Shown: positions 8,280-17,100 of the stretch, one piece after another
How positions within the stretch are numbered: position 1 is the stretch's first letter
How the letters are laid out: the number at the start of each line of letters is the position of its first letter
Origin: Actinoplanes lutulentus
GTDB lineage: Bacteria; Actinomycetota; Actinomycetes; Mycobacteriales; Micromonosporaceae
Assembly (NCBI RefSeq): GCF_003259845.1
Contig: NZ_QLMJ01000010.1
Coordinates: 186,001-250,000, forward strand
Length of the DNA stretch: 64,000 bases
Direction: 5' to 3'
The notes under the pieces: model-generated
Database searches by the model: none
What the model saw: only the letters and a program-made list of their open reading frames with translations
Told to the model about the DNA's origin: nothing
Translations under genes and position numbers: made by a program

Positions 8280-9427
8280 GCGCGGTCGGCCAAGGCGAGA
8301 CGCAGCTGCCGGACGTCGATCGAGCCGGTCGGCACGTCCCGTTCCACCGGGAAATACATCCGCTGGACCGCGGCGAGCAGCGCCTCGACGATCTGCTCAC
8401 GGAACGCCGGGTCGATCAGGTGCTCGCGGTCGTGCGGCGACGTCAGGTAACCGAGGTCGACGCGTACCGTCGGCATCCGGGTCAGGCGCAGCAGGTCCCA
8501 GGTCTTCGCGTGGGTGCGGCAGTCGTGCATCCCGGTCCGGACCACGATCTCGCGCTGCACCAGGGCCGCCAGACGCTCGCCGACAGTGGAGCTCAGGCCG
8601 TTGCCGGTGCCGTAGTGATAGGTCGCGACACCCTGGGCGGTCTCGGAGTCCTGGCCGTCGAGGTGCAGCGAGATCAGCAGGTCCGCGCCGAGGCTGTTGG
8701 CGAGAGCAGCGCGCTCGGCGCCGCTCATCGGGGCCGTCGGCGACGGGCCACGGGTCAGGTGCACCCGCATGCCGGCCGCGGCGAGCCGGCCCTCGAGCCG
8801 GGTGGCCAGGTCGAAGACGAGGTCCGCCTCGTTCCACCGGAGCGGGCCGTCGGGCACCACGACGCCGGTGTCGTCACCGCCGCCGTGACCCGGGTCGATC
8901 ACGATGGTCTTGCCGACCAGGTTGGGACCGGACTGGCGGAAGGCCTCGGCCTCACGCAGCCACTGCGGGCGGCCACCGACGACCTTGCGGCCGAGCCGGC
9001 GCAACGCTTTCATGGTCTGCGGGCCGCAGGAGCCGTCCGGCGCCAGGCCGACCTCACGCTGGAACTGTGCCACCGCCCGGGCGGTACGCGAACCGTAGAT
9101 CGCGTCGGGCCGGCCGGTGTCGTAACCCATCTCCAGCAGACGCTCCTGAAGCGCCCGCACGTCCTCACCGACCAGCGCGTCGGGGACCGAGTGGAAAAGC
9201 GTCCGCGAGCCGAGACGCCAGCGGGCCGCGTCCAGAGCGCCCCAGGTCTCGTCGCCGACCAGACCGTCGACACCGAGCCCTCGGCCCTGCTGGAACGCGC
9301 GAACCGCGTCCTCGACCGCCTCGTCGAACACATCCGGTTCGTCTGAGGAGATCAGCTCCAGACCGGCCAGGATCGACCGGATTTCGGAAACTGCAGGACC
9401 GGTGTCTCCGCGTCGGATGGACCGCAC
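8276..9427 (-). CDS. cwlM: CwlM-like N-acetylmuramoyl-L-alanine amidase homolog with two peptidoglycan-binding domains
   Basis: The protein has 383 residues from a GTG start with GGGAG upstream. Two PG_binding_1 domains (about residues 5-70 and 80-145) precede an Amidase_3 domain (172-380). Zinc ligands are present: H181 in VIDPGHGG, E200 in RWNEADL and H255 in SLHLDG. The usual catalytic Glu is Asp324 (VDLGYLTSP). There is no signal peptide, as in mycobacterial CwlM, which sits beside trxC/trxB near the origin and is a cytoplasmic, PknB-phosphorylated activator of MurA rather than a wall hydrolase. Position, architecture and lack of export signal favour the same regulatory job here (inference). 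Confidence 0.8.
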   Translation of the reverse strand: MRSIRRGDTGPAVSEIRSILAGLELISSDEPDVFDEAVEDAVRAFQQGRGLGVDGLVGDETWGALDAARWRLGSRTLFHSVPDALVGEDVRALQERLLEMGYDTGRPDAIYGSRTARAVAQFQREVGLAPDGSCGPQTMKALRRLGRKVVGGRPQWLREAEAFRQSGPNLVGKTIVIDPGHGGGDDTGVVVPDGPLRWNEADLVFDLATRLEGRLAAAGMRVHLTRGPSPTAPMSGAERAALANSLGADLLISLHLDGQDSETAQGVATYHYGTGNGLSSTVGERLAALVQREIVVRTGMHDCRTHAKTWDLLRLTRMPTVRVDLGYLTSPHDREHLIDPAFREQIVEALLAAVQRMYFPVERDVPTGSIDVRQLRLALADRA

Positions 9428-9468
9428 TCACGACTCCCTAGGGGCGAGGAAGGACGAACCTTGACGAG

Positions 9469-9505
9469 CGTACGCCCCGCGTACCAGAACGGCGCGGGGC
9501 GTACG
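9469..9505. terminator. Strong hairpin after trxA
   Basis: The 13-nt arms CGTACGCCCCGCG (9469-9481) and CGCGGGGCGTACG (9493-9505) are perfectly complementary with an 11-nt loop. There is no long T run, so it may be a factor-assisted terminator or RNA-stabilising structure between trxA and the CwlM-like gene. Confidence 0.55.
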
Positions 9506-9525
9506 AACGGGCTTACGAACGGCCG

Positions 9526-9843
9526 TCAGAGAGCCGACTCGATGAAGTTGACCAGGAAGCTCTTCGGCTTCGCGCCGGCGACCGAGTTGACTCGCTCGCC
9601 GCCCTTGAAGATGGTCAGCGTCGGAACCGACATGACCTGGTACTGCATCGCGATCTGCGGGTTCTCGTCAATGTTGACCTTGACGATCTCCACCTGCGAG
9701 CCCAGCTCCGACTCGGCGATCTCGGCGAGCAGCGGGTCGACCTTCTTGCACGGCACACACCACTCGGCCCAGAAGTCGACAAGCACAGGCTTGTCGGACT
9801 GCAGCACGTCGGCGGCGAATGTCTGTTCGGTGACGACCTTCAC
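9526..9843 (-). CDS. trxA: Thioredoxin
   Basis: At 105 residues it is a single thioredoxin domain. The active site is WAEWCVPCKK (C29, C32), so the dipeptide between the cysteines is Val-Pro rather than the almost universal Gly-Pro. The cis-Pro segment SVPTLTIFKGG is intact. It reduces disulfides in cytoplasmic proteins using electrons from TrxB, encoded 15 bp upstream in the same operon. The GTG start has GGAGGG 5 nt before it. SigM, encoded just upstream, controls thioredoxin genes in related actinobacteria, so co-regulation is likely. Confidence 0.93.
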   Translation of the reverse strand: MKVVTEQTFAADVLQSDKPVLVDFWAEWCVPCKKVDPLLAEIAESELGSQVEIVKVNIDENPQIAMQYQVMSVPTLTIFKGGERVNSVAGAKPKSFLVNFIESAL

Positions 9844-9858
9844 AAGGACCCTCCGGTC

Positions 9859-10818
9859 TTACAGCTCTACGAATGAAGCGATGAAACGCTCGGCGTCCAG
9901 CGCCGCGGCACAGCCGGTGCCGGACGCGGTGATGGCCTGCCGGTACGTGTGGTCGACCAGGTCACCGGCGGCGAACACGCCGACGACGTTGGTCCGGGTG
10001 CTGGGCGACTGAACCTTGACGTAGCCCTCGTCGTCCAGCTCGACCTGACCCTTGAAGAGCTCGCTGCGCGGGTCGTGACCGATCGCCACGAAGACGCCGG
10101 TGACGTCGAGAACCTTGGTCTCGCCGGAGTTGACGTCACGCAGGCGGACGCCGCCGACCTTGCCGTCGTCGCCGAGGACCTCCTCGACGACCGTGTTCCA
10201 CTCGACCTTGATCTTCGGGTTGTCCAGCGCACGCTTCTGCATGACCTTGCTGGCCCGGAAGGAGTCACGCCGGTGCACGATCGTCACGGTCTCGGCGAAC
10301 CGGGTGAGGAAGGTGGCCTCCTCCATCGCGGAGTCGCCACCGCCGACCACGACGATGTGCTGGTTGCGGAAGAAGAAGCCGTCACAGGTGGCACACGACG
10401 AGACACCGCGGCCGAGCAGTTCCTGCTCGCCGGGCACGCCGATCGGGCGCCACGCGGAACCGGTCGCCAGGATCACGGCGCGAGCGAAGTATTCCTTCTC
10501 GCCGACCCAGACGGTCTTGAGGCCCTCGGTGCCCGGCTCGGTCGGCTTGTCGCCGAGCTCGACGCGGGTCACGTCGTCGGTGATGAACTCGGCGCCGAAC
10601 TTCTCGGCCTGCGCCCGCATGTTGTCCATGAGCTCGGGGCCCATGATGCCGTCGCGGTGACCAGGGAAGTTCTCCACCTCGGTGGTGGTCATCAGAGCGC
10701 CACCGGACTGGACGCCCTCGATCACCAGGGGCTTGAGGTTCGCCCGGGCCGCGTAGAGCGCCGCGGTGTAGCCGGACGGCCCCGAACCGATGATGATCAG
10801 ATTGCGGACCTCGTCCAC
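9859..10818 (-). CDS. trxB: Thioredoxin-disulfide reductase
   Basis: The flavoenzyme passes electrons from NADPH to thioredoxin. The FAD-binding GSGPSGYTAALYAARA lies at residues 11-26, the redox pair CATC at C142/C145, and the NADPH-binding GGGDSAMEEA follows. I chose the GTG at 10818 (319 residues) because GAGGAG precedes it by 6 nt and the protein then starts MDEVRNLIIIGSG, as in the family. A further upstream ATG would add 16 residues unlike the family. trxA follows 15 bp downstream. Confidence 0.95.
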   Translation of the reverse strand: MDEVRNLIIIGSGPSGYTAALYAARANLKPLVIEGVQSGGALMTTTEVENFPGHRDGIMGPELMDNMRAQAEKFGAEFITDDVTRVELGDKPTEPGTEGLKTVWVGEKEYFARAVILATGSAWRPIGVPGEQELLGRGVSSCATCDGFFFRNQHIVVVGGGDSAMEEATFLTRFAETVTIVHRRDSFRASKVMQKRALDNPKIKVEWNTVVEEVLGDDGKVGGVRLRDVNSGETKVLDVTGVFVAIGHDPRSELFKGQVELDDEGYVKVQSPSTRTNVVGVFAAGDLVDHTYRQAITASGTGCAAALDAERFIASFVEL

Positions 10819-10940
10819 TGCCGACTCCTCAGTCTGTTTGTCGCCGTACCGAAACGCCGGCGACACTGCACGCTAGAACGTCATGCTAGGCATTCGCCAT
10901 TCCCCAGGTTCCGGCCGTGTCGGACCTCACCGGGGTTCGG

Positions 10941-11846
10941 TCAGCGTACCGGCAGTTTTGCCAGGGCGTCGGCGTCACCGATGGGCGTGCCGCAGGCCAC
11001 CCCGACCGCCCACACCCACCCGCCGTTGGCCGCCGCGAACCGGACGATGAGGGCCGGAGCGCCGGTGTAGAAGGCGTAATCCACCGAGTCGACAGTGAGA
11101 GGCCCTCCGCCGTTCTGCCGGGCGATCGCGTCCAGGCAGTCGGCCAGCGCGCTCGGTTCGAGCAGCCGGCTGAGCGGATTTTTCGTCGCCGCCGCGGACT
11201 CGTCGACATCGTTGGAGGAGACCGCCGCTGAGGAGGCCGAACGGCTGCCCATCAGCGACGCGGGTTCCTGGATCAGCGTCGCGGCGTCGTAGTCGAAGCC
11301 GGACTGCAGGACCGAACCCACCGCCGGCGCCATCGCGACCATCGGTGCGTCAGGGTCCGCGGCGCCCTGCGCCTCGCTCAGACTCGCGCCGGAGTCGGTC
11401 GCGTCGCCGCCGGAGATCTGGCTCAGCCCGAACCCCGCGAAAGCGATCACCCCGGCCGCGATCGAGACGGGTGCGGCCCAGCGCGGCCTGCGTCGTGGCC
11501 GGGCCCCAGCGGCGCGCTCACGCTGCGCCTCCGCAAGATCCAAGACCTTCCCGGGTACGGAATCAGCGGCCTGCTCCTGCGACGGCGCAGTGACCGTGGG
11601 AGCCGTGCTGAACAACGCGTCCAGCCGCCCGGCAAGATCAGTCGGCATCGGGTCGGGAGGCAGGTCACGCAGCATCGTGCCGATCGCCGCCATCCCCGGG
11701 GCGAGGCGCTGATAGGCCTCCCGCCACACCGGGTCGTCGGCGACCAGGACGCTCACCCGCTCGTCGTCGGGCGTGCCGATCAGAGCGCCGCCGATGAAAT
11801 CGGCAAGCAGATCGAGGTCGACCCCGTCGAACTCGGCGCCCGTCAC
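10941..11846 (-). CDS. Membrane anti-sigma factor of SigM (RsmA-like)
   Basis: The protein has 301 residues. A cytoplasmic N-terminal domain (about 1-115) is followed by an Ala/Arg-rich linker, one membrane span (RWAAPVSIAAGVIAFAGFG region) and an extracellular C-terminal domain. No zinc HxxxCxxC motif is visible. I chose GTG 11846 because it overlaps the sigM stop as GTGA and has GGAGG 8 nt upstream. Directly following sigM with translational coupling is the standard arrangement of a cognate anti-sigma factor; the mycobacterial SigM locus has the same order. Confidence 0.8.
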   Translation of the reverse strand: MTGAEFDGVDLDLLADFIGGALIGTPDDERVSVLVADDPVWREAYQRLAPGMAAIGTMLRDLPPDPMPTDLAGRLDALFSTAPTVTAPSQEQAADSVPGKVLDLAEAQRERAAGARPRRRPRWAAPVSIAAGVIAFAGFGLSQISGGDATDSGASLSEAQGAADPDAPMVAMAPAVGSVLQSGFDYDAATLIQEPASLMGSRSASSAAVSSNDVDESAAATKNPLSRLLEPSALADCLDAIARQNGGGPLTVDSVDYAFYTGAPALIVRFAAANGGWVWAVGVACGTPIGDADALAKLPVR

Positions 11847-12547
11847 CGCTGATCCCTCCGATCGTGCCCGGCCGGCAAGGAAGTCACCGGCCCCGACCCG
11901 GATCCGACGTTGCCGCCGCCCGGACGGTTCCCTTCGCCCCGCAGGAACCCGAGGGTCACCGCCATCCTGGCTCGCCCGCGGGCACACCTGCTCTTGACTG
12001 TGCCCTCCGCCACACCGAGCATCACGGCCGCCTCGGCGACCGGGTATCCCTGCACGTCGACCAGCACGATCGCGGCCCGCTGGTCGACCGGAAGGGCGGC
12101 CAGCGCGTCGCGGACGACGAGCGCGGTGTCATGGTCGGGAGCGGGAGCAGCCGGTTCCGGAGCGGACGGGCGATCCTCGTCACGGTTGCCGTCAGGCAGC
12201 GGGACGGTCGGGTGGGCCTGGCGCCGGCGAAGGCGGTCCAGGCAGGCGTTCACCACGATCCGGTGCAGCCAGGTGGTCACGGCCGAGTCGCCGCGGAACC
12301 GGGCCGCGTTGCGATGCGCGTTCAGCAGAGCGTCCTGCAGCGCGTCGGCGGCCTCCTCGCGCTCGCCGACAGTGCGCAGCGCCACCGCCCAGAGGCGGTC
12401 CCGGTGGCGGCGAACCAGCTCGGCGAAAGCATCCGGCTCGCCTGCCACGTGGGCACGGATCAACTCGGCATCACTCGGCGCGGATTCGCCCGCACCGGGC
12501 ACACCGGCAGATACGTCCCGGGAAGTCACGCCAGCAATGTAGTCCAC
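11843..12547 (-). CDS. sigM: ECF RNA polymerase sigma factor SigM
   Basis: The protein has 234 residues with sigma region 2 (DAFAELVRRHRDRLWAVALR through TTWLHRIVVNACLDRLRRR) and region 4 (ALPVDQRAAIVLVDVQGY, then EGTVKSRCARGRARM). The C-terminal 35 residues are a Gly/Ser/Arg-rich tail. It directs RNA polymerase to stress promoters and is held by the membrane protein encoded next. The position between trxB and the pseudokinase/murJ pair matches sigM of mycobacteria and Streptomyces. The start is uncertain: GTG 12547 is used, and GTG six codons further on is an alternative. Confidence 0.88.
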   Translation of the reverse strand: MDYIAGVTSRDVSAGVPGAGESAPSDAELIRAHVAGEPDAFAELVRRHRDRLWAVALRTVGEREEAADALQDALLNAHRNAARFRGDSAVTTWLHRIVVNACLDRLRRRQAHPTVPLPDGNRDEDRPSAPEPAAPAPDHDTALVVRDALAALPVDQRAAIVLVDVQGYPVAEAAVMLGVAEGTVKSRCARGRARMAVTLGFLRGEGNRPGGGNVGSGSGPVTSLPAGHDRRDQR

Positions 12548-12568
12548 CGCGGCTCTTGGGAGGGGCCG

Positions 12569-14119
12569 TCAGAACCCGTACAACTCGATCTCGTTGACGC
12601 TGACCTTGAAACCGGCGCCGTCCTCGTTCGGCGGGAGCTCGGTCAGGAAGACCAGCACGTACTGGTATTTCTGGTCGGGCTCGAAGCCGGAGAACGCCCA
12701 GTTGGTGCCGGTGCTCTTCTCCGCGTCGCCGTCGCCGAGCTTCTTGTAGTCCTTGAGGATCTTGCCGTCGCCGCTCTGGCTGTCACCCGGGTCGTTCGTC
12801 CCGTAGCGCACGTCCATGGCCACGCCGGGCGCGGATGTGGACACCCGGACCTCGGCGAGCGAGCGCGGGCTGCCCAGGTTGATCAGGACGCCCATGCCCT
12901 CTTTCAGGTTGCCGAAGTTCGGCGCGCCGTCGTACCGCGAGGTGGTCCAGGCGGTTTCCGGGTCGCCGTCGACGACGTATTTCGCCTCGCCGGAGTCGCC
13001 ACGGGAACCGGGCGGCGCGTCGACGATGCGGACCTGGTCGGCGGTGAGTGCGATCTTTTTCGGCTCGGGCGCCGCGGTCTCGCCACCGGCCGGTGTCTCC
13101 GGATCCTGGCCGGCGCCGGCCGTGACCGGCGGGTTGGCCTCGGTGTCGGTGCTGCTGGAACTGCTGATCGCCCGGATGCCGAAGATCAGGCCGACGATCG
13201 CGATGATGACCAGCGCGCCGACGCCCAGCATGATTTTCGGAGTGCTCTTGATCGGCTCGCTCGACGACGCGTTGCCCTGGACGAAGCGCAGGGGACCGAC
13301 GTCCTCGTACTCCTCGTCCTCGGCGGCGGCGTCCAGGCGGCCCAGCTCGGCCGTGAGCGCGTCGGCCGCCGGTGCGGCGACCCGCCTGTCCAGCAGGTCC
13401 ATGGTGAGGTCGTCCAGGTACGCCGGGACGCCGGCCCGGATCTGCCGCGGCGCCGCCGGGTTGCCGGAACTGTCGCGATTCGCATCCGGCAGCGCGGAGT
13501 CGCTGATCTCGTTGTGCGGCCAGTGGCCGGTGAGCGCGAAGTAGAGAAGCCCGCCGACCGCGCGGATGTCCAGCTCGACGCTGTCCGCCGAGTCGGCCCG
13601 GGCGTCGGCCAGCACGACCCGGCCGTCGTCGCCGATCAGCGTGGTGCCGGGGTGCACGTTGCCGTGGATCATCCCGGTGGCGTGCACCGACGTGAGCGCG
13701 TCAGCGACCGAGTGCGCGATGGCGATGGCCCGCGCCGGGTCGAGAGGACCCTCGGCACCGACCAGGTCACGCAGCGACTCGCCCTCGACCCACTCGCGAA
13801 CGACGTACGCCCGCTCCTGCTCGTCGATCGCGTCGTAGACGCCGACCAGGTTGGGGTGGATCACGCGGCTCGCGGCGACCGCGGCCTGGAGCATCTCGGT
13901 GGCGGAAGCGCCGCCGGGGTGTCGAAGAACGACGGCGACCGGGCGCCGGAGAATGACGTCGATGCCGCGCCAGACCTGACGGCCCGCGCTGTCGTTGTTG
14001 ACGTGCTGTTCCAGCTGGTAACGCTCAGCCAGGATCTCCCCGGCTGTGGGCGCACCGAAGGTCAAGACCGGTCCGGCCTCGTCGGCCGCGGTCTCGTGGC
14101 CTTCGCCGACCTGGGTCAC
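12569..14119 (-). CDS. MviN-type membrane pseudokinase with extracellular jelly-roll domain
   Basis: The protein has 516 residues. Residues about 25-260 form a Ser/Thr kinase fold with degenerate catalysis: the catalytic loop is HGNVHPGTTLI instead of HRDxKxxN, and the DFG site reads LADAR, so it should not phosphorylate. After a linker comes one membrane span (IMLGVGALVIIAIVGLIFGI) and an extracellular domain with a discoidin-like pattern (DGDPETAWTTSRYDG, then VRVSTSAP). In Mycobacterium these two parts are fused to MurJ in MviN, where FhaA binds the phosphorylated pseudokinase to control lipid II flipping. Here they are a separate gene 214 bp downstream of murJ. The GTG start has GGGAGG upstream. 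Confidence 0.85.
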   Translation of the reverse strand: MTQVGEGHETAADEAGPVLTFGAPTAGEILAERYQLEQHVNNDSAGRQVWRGIDVILRRPVAVVLRHPGGASATEMLQAAVAASRVIHPNLVGVYDAIDEQERAYVVREWVEGESLRDLVGAEGPLDPARAIAIAHSVADALTSVHATGMIHGNVHPGTTLIGDDGRVVLADARADSADSVELDIRAVGGLLYFALTGHWPHNEISDSALPDANRDSSGNPAAPRQIRAGVPAYLDDLTMDLLDRRVAAPAADALTAELGRLDAAAEDEEYEDVGPLRFVQGNASSSEPIKSTPKIMLGVGALVIIAIVGLIFGIRAISSSSSTDTEANPPVTAGAGQDPETPAGGETAAPEPKKIALTADQVRIVDAPPGSRGDSGEAKYVVDGDPETAWTTSRYDGAPNFGNLKEGMGVLINLGSPRSLAEVRVSTSAPGVAMDVRYGTNDPGDSQSGDGKILKDYKKLGDGDAEKSTGTNWAFSGFEPDQKYQYVLVFLTELPPNEDGAGFKVSVNEIELYGF

Positions 14120-14332
14120 CAGTCCTCCCTCGGGTGGTGCATACCTGGGTGGTACATGACTCGGCGCTCAGGACAACGTGCTCCCGCGCACATGCTCACC
14201 GACCATACCCGTACAGGGCCAGGGTCTGGCAGGTCGTCCCCCCGGCGCGGCATCGCATCGTGCCGCCATCAATCGGGACATTCCGGGCGGAGCTGGATCA
14301 GAAACTCCTGATCAGGACGGGCTTCCGCTTGA

Positions 14333-16111
14333 TCAACGACCCAGTTTGCGGCGAACCATCCCGACGACCTGGCTGATCTCCTGGACACGCAGGCCGAGCG
14401 CCGCGGCCAGATAGGCGACGAGGATCACCGCGCCGCCCGCGAGCAGCTGGACGAGGGCCTCGATCCGGCCGTCCGGTTCGCCGGCGCCGGGCAGCAGGCT
14501 CACGACCAGCAGGCCGAGTCCGGCGGCGACCGCGGCTGCCACGATCACCTTGATCAGCGACACCGCGACCGAGCCGAGGTCCAGCCGGCCGATCTTGCGG
14601 CGCAGCACGGTCAGCGAGATCACCGCCGAGGCGAGGTACGACACGGCGTTCGCGGCGGTCATGCCGGCCGCCGAGAGCGACTCGCTGAGGATTGCGGCAA
14701 GGGCGAAGTACGCGCCGATCCGGACCGCGACCACCGGGATGTTGATCAGCGCGACCGTCTTGTTGCCCTGCAGTGAATAGAAGGCATAGGTGCAGAGGTA
14801 GCTGATCGACAGCGGCAGCACAGCGAACGCTGAGACGGTCAGTACGGTGCCGGTGTCCAGCGCCGCGTCGTTGTCGAAGTTGCCGCCCTGGAAGAGGAAG
14901 ACGGCCAGCGGGTCGCCGAGCACGCCGTAGACCACGGCGATCGGGGCGAGCGCGGCGCTGACCAGCTTGATGCCGCGGGTCAGGTCGGCGCTGACCTCGT
15001 CGTACCGGCCGTCGGCTGCTGCGGCGCTCATCTTCGGCAGCAGGGCGGTCATCACCGACACGCCGATGATGCCGTGCGCCATCATGGTCAGCAGGTAGAC
15101 GTTGTTGAAGGCCAGGACGCTGGCGCTGCCCTTGCCGGCCACCTCGTTGAGGATGCGGACCACGACGAAGACCGCGACCTGGTTCGCCGCGACGTAACAG
15201 AGCATCCAGCCGGCCAGGTTGCCGATCTCGCGCAGGCCGAGCGCGCGCGGGTCCCAGCGCCACTTCCAGCGGAAACCGACCTTGCGCAGGGCCGGCAGCA
15301 GGCCGGCGGCCTGCACCACCATGCCGAGCAGGGTGCCGCCGCCGATCAGCGCGATCTGTGCCGGGGTGATGCTTTCCGGGGTGAGACCGCCGTCGGTGCC
15401 GAAGGCGAGCACGAACACACCGCAGGTAGCGATCACCACGATGTTGTTGAGGATCGGCGCCCACATCGGCGCGGCGAAATGGCCGCGTACGTTCAGCACC
15501 GCGCCGATCAGCGCGGACAGGCCGGTGAAGAAGATGATCGGCAGGATCAGGTACGCGAAGCTGGTGACCAGTCCCGAGTACGCCTCGGTGTTCCCGTCGC
15601 TGGCCTGCAACGCCGTGATCACCGGGGCGGCCACCACGACCAGCGCCGTCGCGATCGCCAGCGAGGTGACGGCGAAGGTGAGCAGTTTCTGGGTGAACTC
15701 CTGGCCGCCGTCCGGGTCGGCCTTGCGCCGCCGGACCAGCAGCGGGATCAGCACGCTGGAGAGGATGCCGCCGAGCAGCAGCTCGTAGATCTGGCCGGGG
15801 AGGAACTGGGCGCTCGTGTACGCGTCACCCACGCCGGCGCCGAGGGTCATGCCGATCAGAGCGTTCCGGACGAAGCCGATGACCCGGCTGACCAGGCTGC
15901 CGATCGCCATGATCGCGCTCTGCCCGGCCGTGCCGCCGTCACCGCTTCCCTGGGCATCGCTGCCCTGCGTCGGCGGCACCTGCTCGGGAGGCAGGGCCTG
16001 GTCGCCGCCGGGGATCTCGGCATCCACCGAGATCACGGTGACGCCGTCCTCCGCCGGTGGTTGCTGATCATCTGGCGTCGCATGCGTGCTCCGGTAGAGA
16101 CCGCCGTTCAC
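14333..16111 (-). CDS. murJ: Lipid II flippase MurJ
   Basis: The protein has 592 residues. About 70 polar residues precede a MATE-like membrane domain of the MurJ/MviN family, starting AIMAIGSLVSRVIGFVRNAL with the conserved R-x-x-G-x-x-R pattern and showing some 14 hydrophobic segments. It flips the peptidoglycan precursor lipid II across the membrane. The GTG start at 16111 has AGGAGG 8 nt upstream. It has no kinase domain; that part is encoded separately next. Terminator-like structure is not obvious in the 213-bp gap before the pseudokinase gene, so the two may be co-transcribed. Confidence 0.92.
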   Translation of the reverse strand: MNGGLYRSTHATPDDQQPPAEDGVTVISVDAEIPGGDQALPPEQVPPTQGSDAQGSGDGGTAGQSAIMAIGSLVSRVIGFVRNALIGMTLGAGVGDAYTSAQFLPGQIYELLLGGILSSVLIPLLVRRRKADPDGGQEFTQKLLTFAVTSLAIATALVVVAAPVITALQASDGNTEAYSGLVTSFAYLILPIIFFTGLSALIGAVLNVRGHFAAPMWAPILNNIVVIATCGVFVLAFGTDGGLTPESITPAQIALIGGGTLLGMVVQAAGLLPALRKVGFRWKWRWDPRALGLREIGNLAGWMLCYVAANQVAVFVVVRILNEVAGKGSASVLAFNNVYLLTMMAHGIIGVSVMTALLPKMSAAAADGRYDEVSADLTRGIKLVSAALAPIAVVYGVLGDPLAVFLFQGGNFDNDAALDTGTVLTVSAFAVLPLSISYLCTYAFYSLQGNKTVALINIPVVAVRIGAYFALAAILSESLSAAGMTAANAVSYLASAVISLTVLRRKIGRLDLGSVAVSLIKVIVAAAVAAGLGLLVVSLLPGAGEPDGRIEALVQLLAGGAVILVAYLAAALGLRVQEISQVVGMVRRKLGR

Positions 16112-16164
16112 CCGAGTCTCCTCCTACACACGTGCCGATATTGAAGTCACCATAAGGGTGACGG

Positions 16165-17043
16165 TCACAGGTGGTGACGCAGGAGGGTGCCGGGATCTGC
16201 TCCGGCCAGCGTTTCCACCATCCAGCATGCCTCCAGCGGAACCAAGGGCTCACTCAGCGCATCCAGAACGGTGGGGTGGTCGCATCCGGCCTCGGTCAGC
16301 GCGCCGAGCAGCGCCGGCACCAGGGCCAGGTCGCCGGAGTCGGTGATCCGGCGGGCCAGGGCGCGGGTTTGTGCGTACCAATGCTGTTCGGGCATGTGGC
16401 GCAGGCGCGCGCCGGTTCGGCGTACGAGATCGAGGATGTCCTCGTGCGGAAAGCGACTCCCGGCACGGACCTGGAGTGTCGCCCAGGCCGGGGCGCTCAG
16501 GGCCGCGACAGCGGCCTCGTCGAGAACCTGGGGTGAGAGAGCCTGCGGGGCCGGCCACCAGCGTTCGTCGGCGAAAAGCGGCAGCGGGGTCTGTTCCGGC
16601 CCGGAATCGATCGCGGGCGGAACCTCCCGGCGCAGCGATCGGTACGCGGCCTCACGCACCGCCGTGATCGCCGTCAGATCGTCGTCGGCGGTCGCCGGGG
16701 CGAACGGGGACAGCAGGGCCACCACCAGACCGGGATGGGGCAGCAGTGGATCTTCCAGAGCGATCACCCGTGCGAATGACTCCAGCTCCCACCAGTGCAG
16801 CGCGGCGGGGTACGGACCGGCGGCCGGCGACCAGCCCAGCTGGACCGGTTCGCTCGACGCGGGACGGCGAAGACCGAGGGCTCGATCGCCTGCGGGAAAC
16901 TCGATGTCGAGGACCAGCGAATAGCCGTCCACCACCGGAAACGACACGCGGAGCTGTGGTGGGAGGTCGTCGGTTTCGCTGATCTGTCCCGTCCAGAACC
17001 CGGGGTCCTGGGTCAGGGGAAGCAGCGCCTCAGAAACGGGCAC
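16165..17043 (-). CDS. Conserved hypothetical protein upstream of murJ
   Basis: The protein has about 292 residues, is acidic and soluble-looking, with no signal peptide or membrane span and many Trp/Pro residues in the middle. I do not recognise a family. It lies 53 bp before murJ on the same strand and divergently from cca, so it may be in the murJ operon. I use the GTG at 17043; an ATG at 17079 would leave only 21 bp between the two divergent genes. In Streptomyces and mycobacteria this slot holds other genes (a NUDIX hydrolase and a large membrane protein), so this gene appears lineage-specific. Confidence 0.65.
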   Translation of the reverse strand: MPVSEALLPLTQDPGFWTGQISETDDLPPQLRVSFPVVDGYSLVLDIEFPAGDRALGLRRPASSEPVQLGWSPAAGPYPAALHWWELESFARVIALEDPLLPHPGLVVALLSPFAPATADDDLTAITAVREAAYRSLRREVPPAIDSGPEQTPLPLFADERWWPAPQALSPQVLDEAAVAALSAPAWATLQVRAGSRFPHEDILDLVRRTGARLRHMPEQHWYAQTRALARRITDSGDLALVPALLGALTEAGCDHPTVLDALSEPLVPLEACWMVETLAGADPGTLLRHHL

Positions 17044-17100
17044 GCAGCCATCCTGCCCGGCGACTTGGCCGACTGCCAAAGCCTATAAGCTGGTCACCCC

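Noticed and set aside
15074..16144. Plus-strand 356-codon frame opposite murJ
   Set aside because: It is antisense to a clear membrane protein and is His/Asp/Arg-rich without domains.
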